Shown here piece by piece: positions 48,185 to 59,046 of a stretch of DNA of 64,000 nt. The notes beneath the pieces were generated by a model that saw only the letters and a program-made list of their open reading frames with translations, searched no databases and had not been told where the DNA came from. A program made the translations under genes and the position numbers. Numbering within the stretch: the stretch's first letter is position 1; each line of letters begins with the position of its first letter. The stretch comes from Rhipicephalus microplus (taxonomy: Eukaryota; Arthropoda; Arachnida; Ixodida; Ixodidae): assembly GCF_043290135.1 (NCBI RefSeq), contig NC_134701.1:4025001-4089000 (forward strand), read 5' to 3'.

Positions 48185-51100
48185 TCACAGTGTGTGGTAC
48201 GGTTTTAACCGCACCACGTGCACAATCTCGGGTCGTAGCTGTCGGCGTCGGGGTGGTTGGCTTCCGTCCGGAAGGACTTCGTAATTGACGTCGCTCACTT
48301 GTCGTAGCACTTTGTACGGGCCAAAATACCGACTGAGAAGCTTCTCAGAGAGACCTTTGCAGCGCACAGGGGTCCAAACCAACACCTGGTCACCTGGTTT
48401 ATAATCGACTTGTCTGTGGCAGCGGTTGTAGCGCTGTGCATCGACGCCTTGTTGTTTCTTGATGTTTACGCGGGCTAGTTGACGTGCTTCCTCGGCTCGT
48501 TGCACGAAACACTCAGCATCTTCGTCGAGATTCTCGATGTTGTCAATGTCGCATGGGAGCATTGCGTCCAACATCGTCTGAACGTCCCGACCGTATAGAA
48601 GACGAAACGGAGTGAATCGTGTGGTCTCTTGCGTAGCGGTATTATACGCGAATGTTACGTAAGGCAGTATTTCATCCCACGTCTTGTGCTGTACGTCTAT
48701 GTACATAGACAGCATATCAGTCATCGTTTTGTTAAGCCGCTCGGTCAGTCCATTTGTCTGAGGGTGATACGCTGTTGTCTTGCGATGCGTGGAGTAACTT
48801 AACTGAAAAACTTGTTCAAGGAGCCTTGCTGTAAACGCTGTTCCTCGGTCTGTGATGACACAGGATGGAGCACCGTGGCGTAATACAATTCTCTCGATGA
48901 AAAACTGAGCAACTTCACAAGCCGTGCTTTTAGGAAGCGCCTTAGTTTCAGCATAGCGGGTTAGATAATCTGTAGCGACGATTATCCACTTGTTGCCGGA
49001 AGATGACAAGGGAAACGGACCCAGGAGGTCCATGCCGACTTGATCGAAGGGTGTTCTGGGTGGCTCGATAGGGTGAAGTAATCCCGCAGGCTTAACAGAT
49101 GGGGATTTTCGGCGCTGGCATTCGCGGCAGGCTTGAACGTACTGTTTAACGCAAGCGGCAAGTTTCGGCCAGTAGTAAGACTTTCGTACCCTAGCGATGG
49201 TTCGGGTGATGCCCAGATGGCCCGATGGAGGCTCGTTGTGGCAGGCAAATAGAATTTCCTCACGCAGCTCTGCGGGGACGACCAACAGGTAAGTTTTGTT
49301 GCTGGCGGCTGCGTTCTTCTTGTACAACACGCCCTGTCGTAAGCAGAAGGATGACAATCCGCGAGTTATATGCTGGGGCAGTGATACGTTGCGGCCCTCT
49401 AGATGTTCAATGATAGGTCGCAATTGAGCATCTGCTCGCTGCCGTAAAGCCAAGTCTGTTACGCTTACGGAGCCAAGGAAAGGGCAGTCCTCTTCGAAGC
49501 TCTGAGCGGCAGGCTCAACTGGCGCGCGTGACAACGTGTCCGCATCTTCGTGTGCACGACCGGACTTGTACACGATAGTGACGTCGTACTCCTGCAGACG
49601 TAGGCTCCACCTTGCCAGTCGTCCGGAGGGGTCTCTGAGGTTCGCAAGCCAGCACAGCGAGTGATGATCCGTCACTACTCTGAATGGACGGCCGTAAAGG
49701 TAAGGTCGAAACTTAGCAATTGCCCACACGACAGCAAGGCACTCCTTCTCCGTGGTACTGTAGTTTGACTCCGGGCGTGTTAGGGTTCGGCTTGCGTAGG
49801 CGATGACCTTTTCAATTCCCTCCTGCCGTTGGACGAGTACCGCGCCCAGACCGACGTTACTGGCGTCGGTATGAATTTCTGTTTCGGCTTCCTCGTCGAA
49901 ATGTCCAAGAACAGGTGGTGATGCCAGGCGAAGCCGAAGCTCTGTGAATGCTGATTCTTGTTCAGCACTCCAAACGAACGGCGTATCGTCTCTAGTGAGT
50001 CTAGTTAATGGTTCGGCAATTTTCGAAAAATTGCCTATAAAGCGCCGGTAGTACGCGCATAGACCAAGAAACCGCCGCACACTTTTCTTATCGGCAGGAG
50101 TCGGGAAGGCTGCGACAGCGGCGGTTTTCTCAGGGTCAGGACGGACGCCTTCTGCACTTACGACATGTCCAAGGAACTTTAGTTCTTCGTAACCGAAATG
50201 GCATTTTTGCGGCTTTAACGTAAGGTTAGCCGTCCGAATCGCCTCAAGTACTTGTCGTAGTCGCTTCAGATGTTCGGAGAAGCTGGTTGAAAACACGACC
50301 ACATCATCCAAGTACACAAGGCAGCTTTGCCATTTTAAGTCAGTCAACACAGTGTCCATCATGCGTTGGAAGGTAGCTGGCGCAGAGCAGAGTCCGAACG
50401 GTAGCACCCGAAATTCGTAGAGGCCATCCGGCGTGACAAAGGCGGTTTTTTCGCGGTCGCGCTCATCAACCTCAATTTGCCAGTAGCCACTCTTTAAATC
50501 CAGGGAAGAAAAATACTTCGCTCGTCGTAGTCGGTCAAGCGAGTCATCAATACGCGGCAGCGGATAAACATCTTTTTTTGTGACGTTGTTGAGCTTTCTG
50601 TAATCTACACAGAAGCGAAGCGTACCGTCCTTCTTCTTAACCAGAACGACCGGTGAGGACCAGGGACTGTTCGAAGGCTGGATAACGCCGTCGTCGATCA
50701 TTTCTTTCACTTGCTGCTTGATAGCTGCGCGTTCTGTCGGCGAGACGCGGTATGGCTGTTGGTGAATAGGTCTTGCGTCGTCGTAAGTGATTATCCTGTG
50801 CTGTGTAATTGGCGTCTGACTCACTTTAGACGACTGAGCAAAGCACGCCCTGAATTCAAACAATAGCTCTCGCAAGGCCCTCTGGTTCTCTTCTGGCAGT
50901 GCACTGTTCATGTCAACATCTATTACGGTTTGTCCATTGCGGCTACTGTCTTCACAGGCAAAACACTCAATGACGTCCTCCAAGGCTTCAGCGTAGGCGA
51001 CCGCAGTGCCCCGGAAAAGGTGACGATGCTCATTGGTGAAATTTGTAATCATGACCTCGGCTGTACCGTTCCGAATGTCAATGATGCCTCGTGCCACAGA

Positions 51101-51742
51101 AATTCCAAGCGCCAGCAGCAGGGAGACGTTGCACTCTGCCACTGTTTCACCGTCACTGGTTCCTTCGGAAGTCACCTGAATTAGGATACTTGCACGAGGT
51201 GGTATTGTGACACTGTCGTCGGAAACACGGAGGGCGGTTGTACGGCGGTTGGAGTCCCTTGACGTAGCGTTGACTGTCGAAAAGGAAATGCAGCGTCGCC
51301 GTAGGTCGATTACGGCGCCATATTCCCGAAGAAAATCGAGGCCGAGAATTAATTCGCGGGAGCAGTCACGTAGCACGATGGAGCTGACCAAAAACGTGCA
51401 GCCTCGTATTTGTAGCCTGGACGTGCACAAACCAACCGGCGTTACAACATGTCCGCCAGCTGTACGTACATGCGATCCTGTCCAAGGCATTATCACTTTC
51501 TTCAAGGTACGTGCCAATTGTCCGCTAATAATCGAGTAGTCAGCACCAGTGTCTATTAAGGCAGTTAAATTGCGACCGTCGAGCAGCACAGGTATGTCCA
51601 TTGAAAAGTCGCTCAGCTGGGATACAGGCGCCGGCGTAGTCGAATTTCCGTTGGTCCGATGTCGCGTCGATTGGAGGGCGAGGTCTTCATCACGTCGAGA
51701 ATCAGCGGCCTCGCCTCGAAAGGTCGCTGGAGTTAGTTTTCC
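48185..51742 (-). CDS. Pol polyprotein of element 2 (protease-RT-RNase H-integrase), -1 frame from gag
   Basis: Counting from the GGA codon at 51742, the product is 1185 residues, one more than element 1. The first in-frame Met is residue 48 (51601), only 16 residues before the protease motif, so translation by frameshift is more likely than independent initiation. Protease DTGA is at 64-67, reverse transcriptase YLDD at 477-480 and RNase H HTDAS at 624-628. The integrase zinc site is H835, H842, C872 and C875. The catalytic triad is D905, D965 and E1001 (D,D35E), and the GPY module is at 1141-1143. The RT and integrase cores are very similar to element 1; the protease-RT linker is more diverged. 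No inactivating change was seen. Confidence 0.95.
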   Translation of the reverse strand, partial: GKLTPATFRGEAADSRRDEDLALQSTRHRTNGNSTTPAPVSQLSDFSMDIPVLLDGRNLTALIDTGADYSIISGQLARTLKKVIMPWTGSHVRTAGGHVVTPVGLCTSRLQIRGCTFLVSSIVLRDCSRELILGLDFLREYGAVIDLRRRCISFSTVNATSRDSNRRTTALRVSDDSVTIPPRASILIQVTSEGTSDGETVAECNVSLLLALGISVARGIIDIRNGTAEVMITNFTNEHRHLFRGTAVAYAEALEDVIECFACEDSSRNGQTVIDVDMNSALPEENQRALRELLFEFRACFAQSSKVSQTPITQHRIITYDDARPIHQQPYRVSPTERAAIKQQVKEMIDDGVIQPSNSPWSSPVVLVKKKDGTLRFCVDYRKLNNVTKKDVYPLPRIDDSLDRLRRAKYFSSLDLKSGYWQIEVDERDREKTAFVTPDGLYEFRVLPFGLCSAPATFQRMMDTVLTDLKWQSCLVYLDDVVVFSTSFSEHLKRLRQVLEAIRTANLTLKPQKCHFGYEELKFLGHVVSAEGVRPDPEKTAAVAAFPTPADKKSVRRFLGLCAYYRRFIGNFSKIAEPLTRLTRDDTPFVWSAEQESAFTELRLRLASPPVLGHFDEEAETEIHTDASNVGLGAVLVQRQEGIEKVIAYASRTLTRPESNYSTTEKECLAVVWAIAKFRPYLYGRPFRVVTDHHSLCWLANLRDPSGRLARWSLRLQEYDVTIVYKSGRAHEDADTLSRAPVEPAAQSFEEDCPFLGSVSVTDLALRQRADAQLRPIIEHLEGRNVSLPQHITRGLSSFCLRQGVLYKKNAAASNKTYLLVVPAELREEILFACHNEPPSGHLGITRTIARVRKSYYWPKLAACVKQYVQACRECQRRKSPSVKPAGLLHPIEPPRTPFDQVGMDLLGPFPLSSSGNKWIIVATDYLTRYAETKALPKSTACEVAQFFIERIVLRHGAPSCVITDRGTAFTARLLEQVFQLSYSTHRKTTAYHPQTNGLTERLNKTMTDMLSMYIDVQHKTWDEILPYVTFAYNTATQETTRFTPFRLLYGRDVQTMLDAMLPCDIDNIENLDEDAECFVQRAEEARQLARVNIKKQQGVDAQRYNRCHRQVDYKPGDQVLVWTPVRCKGLSEKLLSRYFGPYKVLRQVSDVNYEVLPDGSQPPRRRQLRPEIVHVVRLKPYHTL
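51704..51742 (-). promoter_or_regulatory. Predicted -1 ribosomal frameshift signal, element 2
   Basis: The heptamer GGAAAAC (51742-51736) is followed at once by the gag stop UAA, as in element 1. After a 7-nt spacer (51735-51729), AGCGACCU (51728-51721) can pair with AGGCCGCU (51711-51704), with one A-C mismatch around a 9-nt loop. The slip site, spacer length and 5' stem arm are conserved with element 1. The stem is weaker and could refold. Confidence 0.68.
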
Positions 51743-53226
51743 AGGCGAGGGCTCGGAGACCGTCCTTGCGGCCTTCGATTTCCGTTGCCTGAATAAGATG
51801 ACGACCGCGGTGACGGTGAGCGCGACTGACGCCTGAGTGGGACGTTCTGCCGAGCGATAAAATCTTCAATTTCTGGTGGTCTCTGTCCAAACCGGGGGCG
51901 GGGTGAATTGGCAGGAAAACCCTGCAGCCCAAGTCGGCGGTACTGGCAGTCTCGGTAGAGGTGACCCGCTTCACCGCAGTGGTAGCAAAGCGGTCGTCGG
52001 TCGGGCATGCGCCATATGTCGGATTTACGCATGACGGGTCGAGTGTCTGCAAAATAAGGGACCACCTGTGCGGACTGCAGTGTGGCGTACGGGGTTGCGG
52101 CTGGTAGTGGGACTGGTGCAGGTGCGTTGTGTTCGAACGTGTCGGTATAAGTGGTGCGCTGGAAACCACTCACTGGGGATGGTGTCGTGGACGACGGAAC
52201 GGTGCGTCTCAATACGTCTGCGTAGGTCACCCCTAGAGGTTCACTTGAAGTTGCGAACGCCTGAAGTGGTGCAGCAACCTGCGTTGGTGTCTCGCGGCGA
52301 GGTGTGCCGAGCGCATGCTGAACTTCATCACGTATGATGGTGGCGATGCAATTCGTGGAAGGCTGCTGCTGCGCCTGGTTCAGCTGTTGCAGCTGTTGTA
52401 GCTCGTCGCGAACAACCGAACGTATCAGCTCGCGAAGCGCTCCCACGTCGGTCGGGAACGAGCCTAGCCCGGTGGTATAGGTAGCATTCACTTGCCGATC
52501 GTACTGGTTCCGCTGCTGCAGCGCCTTTTCCATGGCGACGGCTTCAGTGAGGAACTCCGCGACCGTTCTAGGCGGACTACGAATGAGTCCAGCGAAGAGC
52601 TGCTCTTTCACACCTCGCATCAAGTGTCGCAGCTTCTTGTCTTCCGGCATGGTTGGATCGGCGCGAGTGAACAGATGAACCATATCCTCCACGTATGTAG
52701 CCACACCTTCATTAGGCATCTGCATGCGGGACTGGAGGGCCCTTTCAGCGCGCTCTCGACGATCGAGACTCGAGTACGTTTCGCGGAGCCTGTGACAGAA
52801 CTCATGCCACGACGTTAGGAGGCCCTTGCGGTTCTGGAACCATGTGCGAGCACCATCCAGAAGACTAAAGTACACATTCTTGAGCTTCGCTACTTCGTCC
52901 CACCCGTTGAAATCCGCTACGTACTCGTACTCAGCCAGCCAATCTTCCACATCTTCATAGAGGCCACCACGAAAGGGACTCGGAACACGTGGTTTTTGTA
53001 GCGTGTAATGAGTGGGTGCAGCTGCGGGTGCAGCGGTTGGAGCAGCGGCGGCTCCAGCGGTAGGGGAAGCGGTGACAGCAACAGTATTCTCCATACCAGT
53101 CGACGTACTTGTACTGTGAGGCACAAACTCGGGGGACAGTCCTCGAATCCTCCGACTGAAACGGTGTACCGGCGTAAGCTCTGGGTTTTGGGTCACGTTC
53201 CGGCTGCTAGAAGGAGTCTGTTGCAT
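51733..53226 (-). CDS. Gag polyprotein of element 2
   Basis: 497 residues starting at ATG 53226, 10 nt downstream of the primer-binding site. Capsid-like region at about 90-240 (DVEDWLAEYE near 92, DGARTWFQN at about 124-132). An Ala/Pro-rich linker at about 53-72 is absent from element 1, and a Gln-rich segment lies near 277-288. The CCHC knuckle CX2CX4HX4C is at C414, C417, H422 and C427. Two C-terminal RSPSPR motifs are at 469-474 and 489-494. It ends Glu-Asn then stop, the same two codons as element 1, because they are part of the frameshift heptamer. The expected role is particle formation and RNA packaging. Confidence 0.94.
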   Translation of the reverse strand: MQQTPSSSRNVTQNPELTPVHRFSRRIRGLSPEFVPHSTSTSTGMENTVAVTASPTAGAAAAPTAAPAAAPTHYTLQKPRVPSPFRGGLYEDVEDWLAEYEYVADFNGWDEVAKLKNVYFSLLDGARTWFQNRKGLLTSWHEFCHRLRETYSSLDRRERAERALQSRMQMPNEGVATYVEDMVHLFTRADPTMPEDKKLRHLMRGVKEQLFAGLIRSPPRTVAEFLTEAVAMEKALQQRNQYDRQVNATYTTGLGSFPTDVGALRELIRSVVRDELQQLQQLNQAQQQPSTNCIATIIRDEVQHALGTPRRETPTQVAAPLQAFATSSEPLGVTYADVLRRTVPSSTTPSPVSGFQRTTYTDTFEHNAPAPVPLPAATPYATLQSAQVVPYFADTRPVMRKSDIWRMPDRRPLCYHCGEAGHLYRDCQYRRLGLQGFPANSPRPRFGQRPPEIEDFIARQNVPLRRQSRSPSPRSSSYSGNGNRRPQGRSPSPRLEN

Positions 53227-53235
53227 AGGGGAGGT

Positions 53236-53253
53236 TACCCCGCACCTCCACCA
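53236..53253 (-). other. Putative primer-binding site, element 2
   Basis: The - strand reads TGGTGGAGGTGCGGGGTA, 6 nt inside the 5' LTR edge. It differs from element 1 at only two positions, although flanking bases and LTRs differ. That conservation argues for a shared primer tRNA or pair of related tRNAs, not identified here. Confidence 0.65.
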
Positions 53254-53259
53254 TTAAAA

Positions 53260-53410
53260 TGTCACGTTAAAGAGACAGGAGACGTTTTTAAGGCGTCCTC
53301 ACAAAAGTCCGAAGAGCGGTCGGCTCAGCGCAGCCAAAAACAGAACAATGGCACGAGGGGGACTGCCACTTCGTCTGCCTCTTTTGCGCTGGCAGCTCAA
53401 GCGCGCGGCA
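53260..53410 (-). repeat. 5' LTR of element 2
   Basis: 151 bp, identical to 47961-48111. In element sense it starts TGCCGCGCG and ends CGTGACA. No TATA box or AATAAA was found. Confidence 0.95.
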
Positions 53411-53414
53411 ATAT
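53411..53414. repeat. Target-site duplication, right copy, element 2
   Basis: ATAT followed by GAACCGTCG of the interrupted satellite A segment; matches 47957-47960. Confidence 0.93.
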
Positions 53415-54315
53415 GAACCGTCGTAAAACCGCATTAAACAATGTCACTTAGTGAGATGCAGTGTTTTTCACCATTACAAGTCGGGAACTGCGATATCTAA
53501 TGTGAAAGCGCTTGCAAACGTCGTTAGGTTAGGTTAGGTTATGTTAGGTTATGTTAGGTTAGGTTTGGTTAGGTTAGGTTAGGTTAGGTTATGTTAGGTT
53601 AGGTTGGGTTAGGTTAGGTTAGGTTACGTTAGGTTAAGGTATGAACCGTCGTAAAACCGCAATAAACAATGTCACTTAGTGAGATGCAGTGTTTTTCACC
53701 TTTACAACTTGGGAACTGCGATATCTAATGTGAAAGCGCTTGAAACCGTCGTAATGTTGTAGAAAGCAATGTAAAGTAGCGAGTAAAACGTTTTCTAACG
53801 ATAGAAGTGCGAAGGTTATGTTAGGTTGAGTTATGTTAGTTTAAGCTAGGTAGCGTCGTGAAACTACCAAAAACGACGTCATCTAACGAGATAGTGTTGT
53901 TTTATAGCGAGTATTAAACTGCGATAGGTGAAATGTTGTGAAAGCACACAAAACGGCATGAACAAGCCAAATACTGCGTGTTCTACCGTTACAAGTGCGA
54001 AACTGCTATATTGTGATATTCTCGTTAAAGCGCATGCAAGCATCGTGAAACCTTAAAGAACAATGTCATTTAGCGAGATACAGCGTTCTGTACTGCAATA
54101 AGTTGGTGAAAAACTGTGAGGTTATGCAAATATCGTAATATTGAACAAAACAGTGTAATAGAGCGTTTTTAGATACAAGTGCGAATGTTAGGTTAGGTTA
54201 AGATATGAACCGTCGTAAAACCGCATTAAACAATGTCAATTACTGAGATGCAGTGTTTTTCACCATGAAAAGTGGGGAACTGCGATATTTAATGTGAAAG
54301 CGCTTGCAACCGTCG

Positions 54316-54832
54316 TTAGGTTAGGTTAGGTTAGGTTAGGTTAGGTTTGGTTAGGTTAGGTTAGGTTAGGTTAGGTTAGATTAGGCTGGGTTGGGTTGAG
54401 TTGGGTTAGGTTAGGTTAGGTTAGGTTAGGTTGGGTTAGGTTAGGTTAGGTTAGGTTAGGTTACGTTAGGTTAGGTTAGGTTACGTTAGGTTAGGTTAGG
54501 TTAGGGGACGTTAGGTTAGGTTAGGTTAGGTAAGGATAATTTGGTTAGGTTAGGTAAGGTTAGGTTAGGTTAGGTTAGGTTGTGTTGGGTGTTGTTGGGT
54601 TGGGTTGGGTTGGGTTAGGTTGGGTTAGGTTAGGTTAGGTTACGTTAGGTTAGGTTAGGTTAGGTTAGGTTACGTTAGGTTATGTTAGGTTAGGTTAGGT
54701 TACGTTAGGTTAGGTTAGGTCAGGTAAGGTTAGGTTACGTTAGAATAGGTTAGGTTTGGTTAGGTTAGGTTAGGTTAGGTTAGGTTATGTTAGGTTAGGT
54801 TGGGTTAGGTTAGGTTAAGTTAGGTTAGGTTA
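54316..54832 (+). repeat. Long TTAGG array 8, internally shortened
   Basis: About 0.52 kb. The left two thirds follow the common signature; it then jumps from TTAGAATAGG directly to the TTTGG/TTATG right edge, so about 0.2 kb is missing compared with array 3. It also contains a rare GGGGACGTTAGG variant near 54505. Confidence 0.9.
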
Positions 54833-57800
54833 AGATATGAACCGCGCTAAAACCGCATTAAACAATGTCACTTAGTGAGATGCAGTGTTTTTCACCTTTA
54901 CAAGTTGGGAACTGCGATATCTAATGTGAAAGCGCTTGAAACCGTCGTAATGTTGTAGAAAGCAATGTAAAGTAGCGAGTAAAACGTTTTCTAACGATAG
55001 AAGTGCGAAGGTTATGTTAGGTTGAGTTATGTTAGTTTAAGCTAGGTAGCGTCGTGCAACTACCAAAAACAACGTCATCTAACGAGATAGTGTTGTTTTA
55101 TTGCGAGTACAAAACTGCGATAGGTGAAATGCTGTGAAAGCACACAAAACGGCATGAACAAGCCAAATACTGCGTGTTGTACCGTTACAAGTGCGAAACT
55201 GCTATGTTGTGATATTTTCGTTAAAGCGCATGCAAGCATCGTGAAACCTTAAAGAACGATGTCATTTAGCGAGATACAGCGTTCTGTACTGCAATAAGTT
55301 GGTGAAAAACTGTAAGGTTATGCAAATATCCTAATTGTGAACGAAACAGTGTAATAGAGCGTTTTTTAATACAAGTGCGAATGTTAGGTTAGGTTAAGAT
55401 ATGAACCGTCGTAAAACCGCATTAAACAATGTCACTTAGTGAGATGCAGTGTTTTTCACCATTACAAGTCGGGAACTACGATATCTAATGTGAAAGCGCA
55501 TGAAACCGTCGTAATCTTGTAGAAAACATTGTAAAATTGCGAGTAAACCGTTTTCTAAAGATAGAAGTGCGAAGGTTAGCTTGAGTTATGTTAGTTTAAG
55601 CTATGTAGCGTCGTGAGACCACCAAAAAGGACGTCATCTAACGAGATAGTGTTGTTTTATTGCATGTACGAAACTGCAATAGGTGAAATGTGAAAGTACA
55701 CAAAACGGCTTGAACAAGCCAGATACTGCGTGTTGTACCGTTACAAGTGCGAAACTGCTATAATGTGATATTCTCGTTAAAGCGCATGCAATCATCGTGA
55801 AACCTTAAAGAACGATGTCATTTAGCGAGATACAGCGTTCTGTACTGCAATAAGTTGGTGAAAAACTGTGAGGTTATGCAAATATCGTAATTGTGAACGA
55901 AACAGTGTAATAGAGCGTTTTTCAATACAAGTACCAATGTTAGGTTAGGTTAAGATATGAACCGTCGTAAAACCGCATTAAACAATGTCACTTAGTGGGA
56001 TGCAGTGTTTTTCACCATTACAAGTCGGGAACTGCGATATCTAATGTGAAAGCGCTTGCAAACGTCGTAAGGTTAGGTTAGGTTAGGTTAGGTTAGGTTA
56101 GGTTAGGTTACGTTAGGTTAGGTTTGGTTAGGTTAGGTTAGGTTAGGTTAGGTTATGTTAGGTTAGGTTAGGTTAGGTTAGGTTAGGTTAGGTTAGGTTA
56201 GGTTAAGATATGAACCGCGCTAAAACCGCATTAAACAATGTCACTTAGTGAGATGCAGTGTTTTTCACCTTTACAAGTTGGGAACTGCGATATCTAATGT
56301 GAAAGCGCTTGAAACTGTCGTAATGTTGTAGAAAGCAATGTAAAGTAGCGAGTAAAACCTTTTCTAACGATAGAAGTGCGAAGGTTATGTTAGGTTGAGT
56401 TATGTTAGTTTAAGCTAGGTAGCGTCGTGAAACCACCAAAAACGACGTCATCTAACGAGATAGTGTTGTTTTATTGCGAGTACGAAACTGCGATAGGTGA
56501 AATGTTGTGAATGCACACAAAACGGCATGAACAAGCCAAATACTGCGTGTTCTACCGTTACAAGTGCGAAACTGCTATATTGTCATATTCTAGTTAAAGC
56601 GCATGCAAGCATCGTGAAACCTTACCTTAAAGAACAATGTCATTTAGCGAGATACAGCGTTCTGTACTGCAATAAGTTGGTGAAAAACTGTGAGGTTATG
56701 CAAATATCGTAATTGTGAACGAAACAGTGTAATAGAGCGTTTTTCAATACAAGTACCAATGTTAGGTTAGGTTAAGATATGAACCGTCGTAAAACCGCAT
56801 TAAACAATGTCACTTAGTGAGATGCAGTGTTTTTCACCATTACAAGTCGGGAACTGCGATATCTAATGTGAAAGCGCTTGCAAACGTCGTTAGGTTAGCT
56901 TAGGTTAGGTTAGGTTAGGTTAGGTTAGGTTAGGTTTGGTTAGGTTAGGTTAGGTTAGGTTATGTTAGGTTAGGTTGGGTTATGTTAGGTTAGGTTAGGT
57001 TAGGTTAAGATATGAACCGCGCTAAAACCGCATTAAACAATGTCACTTAGTGAGATGCAGTGTTTTTCACCTTTACAAGTTGGGAACTGCGATATCTAAT
57101 GTGAAAGCGCTTGAAACCGTCGTAATGTTGTAGAAAGCAATGTAAAGTAGCGAGTAAAACGTTTTCTAACGATAGAAGTGCGAAGGTTATGTTAGGTTGA
57201 GTTATGTTAGTTTAAGCTAGGTAGCGTCGTGAAACCACCAAACACGACGTCATCTAACGAGATAGTGTTGTTTTATTGCGAGTACGAAACTGCGATAGGT
57301 AAAATGTTGTGAAAGCACACAAAACGGCATGAACAAGCCAAATACTGCGTGTTGTACCGTTACAAGTGCGAAACTGCTATGTTGTGACATTCTCGGTAAA
57401 GCGCATGCAAGTATCGTGAAACCTTAAGAACGATGTCATTTAGCGAGATACAGCATTCTGTACTGTAATAAGTTGGTGAGAAACTGTGAGGTCAAGCAAA
57501 TATCGTAATTGTGAACGAAACAGTGTAATTGAGCGTCTTTAGATACAAGTGCGAATGTTAGGTTAGGTTGACATATCAACCGCCGTAAAACCGCATTAAA
57601 CAATGTCACTTAGTGAGATGTAGTGTTTTTCAACATTACAAGTCGGGAACTACGATATCTAATGTGAAAGCGCATGAAACCGTCGTAATCTTGTAGAAAA
57701 CATTGTAAAGTTGCGAGTAAAACGTTTTCTAACGATAGAAGTGCGAAGGTTAGGTTAGGTTAGGTTAGTTTAAGCTAGGTAGCGTCATGAAACTACCAAA

Positions 57801-59046
57801 AACGACGTCATCTAACGAGATAGTGTTGTTTTATTGCGAGTATTAAACTGCGATAGGTGAAATGTTGTTAATGCACACAAAACGGCATGAACAAGCCAAA
57901 TACTGCGTGTTCTACCGTTACATGTGCGAAACTGCTATATTGTGATATTCTCGTTAAAGCGCATGCAAGCATCGTGAAACCTTAAAGAACAATGTCATTT
58001 AGCGAGATACAGCGTTCTGTACTGCAATAAGTTGGTGAAAAACTGTGAGGTTATGCAAAGATCGTAATTTTGAACGAAACCGTGTAATAGAGCGTTTTTC
58101 AATACAAGTACGAATGTTAGGTTAGGTTAAGATATGAACCGTCGTAAAACCGCATTAAACAATGTCACTTAGTGAGATGCAGTGTTTTTCACCATTACAA
58201 GTCGGGAACTGCGATATCTAATGTGAAAGCGCTTGCAAACGTCGTTAGGTTAGGTTAGGTTAGGTTAGGTTAGGTTAGGTTACGTTAGGTTAGGTTTGGT
58301 TAGGTTAGGTTAGGTTAGGTTATGTTAGGTTAGGTTGGGTTAGGTTAGGTTAGGTTACGTTAGGTTAAGGTATGAACCGTCGTAAAACCGCAATAAACAA
58401 TGTCACTTAGTGAGATGCAGTGTTTTTCACCTTTACAACTTGGGAACTGCGATATCTAATGTGAAAGCGCTTGAAACCGTCGTAATGTTGTAGAAAGCAA
58501 TGTAAAGTAGCGAGTAAAACGTTTTCTAACGATAGAAGTGCGAAGGTTATGTTAGGTTGAGTTATGTTAGTTTAAGCTAGGTAGCGTCGTGAAACTACCA
58601 AAAACGACGTCATCTAACGAGATACTGTTGTTTTATAGCGAGTATTAAACTGCGATAGGTGAAATGTTGTGAAAGCACACAAAACGGCATGAACAAGCCA
58701 AATACTGCGTGTTCTACCGTTACAAGTGCGAAACTGCTATATTGTGATATTCTCGTTAAAGCGCATGCAAGCATCGTGAAACCTTAAAGAACAATGTCAT
58801 TTAGCGAGATACAGCGTTCTGTACTGCAATAAGTTGGTGAAAAACTGTGAGGTTATGCAAATATCGTAATATTGAACAAAACAGTGTAATAGAGTGTTTT
58901 TAGATACAAGTGCGAATGTTAGGTTAGGTTAAGATATGAACCGTCGTAAAACCGCATTAAACAATGTCAATTACTGAGATGCAGTGTTTTTCACCATTAA
59001 AAGTGGGGAACTGCGATATTTAATGTGAAAGCGCTTGCAACCGTCG

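Larger units (their letters stand above)
47961..53410 (-). mobile_element. Complete Ty3/gypsy LTR retrotransposon, element 2 (5450 bp)
   Basis: In element orientation the order is 5' LTR 53260-53410, primer-binding site 53236-53253, gag 53226-51733, pol in the -1 frame to 48185, a 73-bp tail with a polypurine tract, and 3' LTR 47961-48111. LTRs are identical and both ORFs open. Gag and Pol are close relatives of element 1 with the same domain layout and frameshift arrangement. The LTR interiors share nothing obvious beyond the termini, so this is a distinct family or subfamily rather than a duplicate. No env and no chromodomain are visible. Confidence 0.96.

Noticed and set aside
51702..52169. 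155-codon open frame overlapping gag of element 2
   Set aside because: It lies in the +1 frame and is an overlap shadow of gag; the pol frame is the -1 frame.
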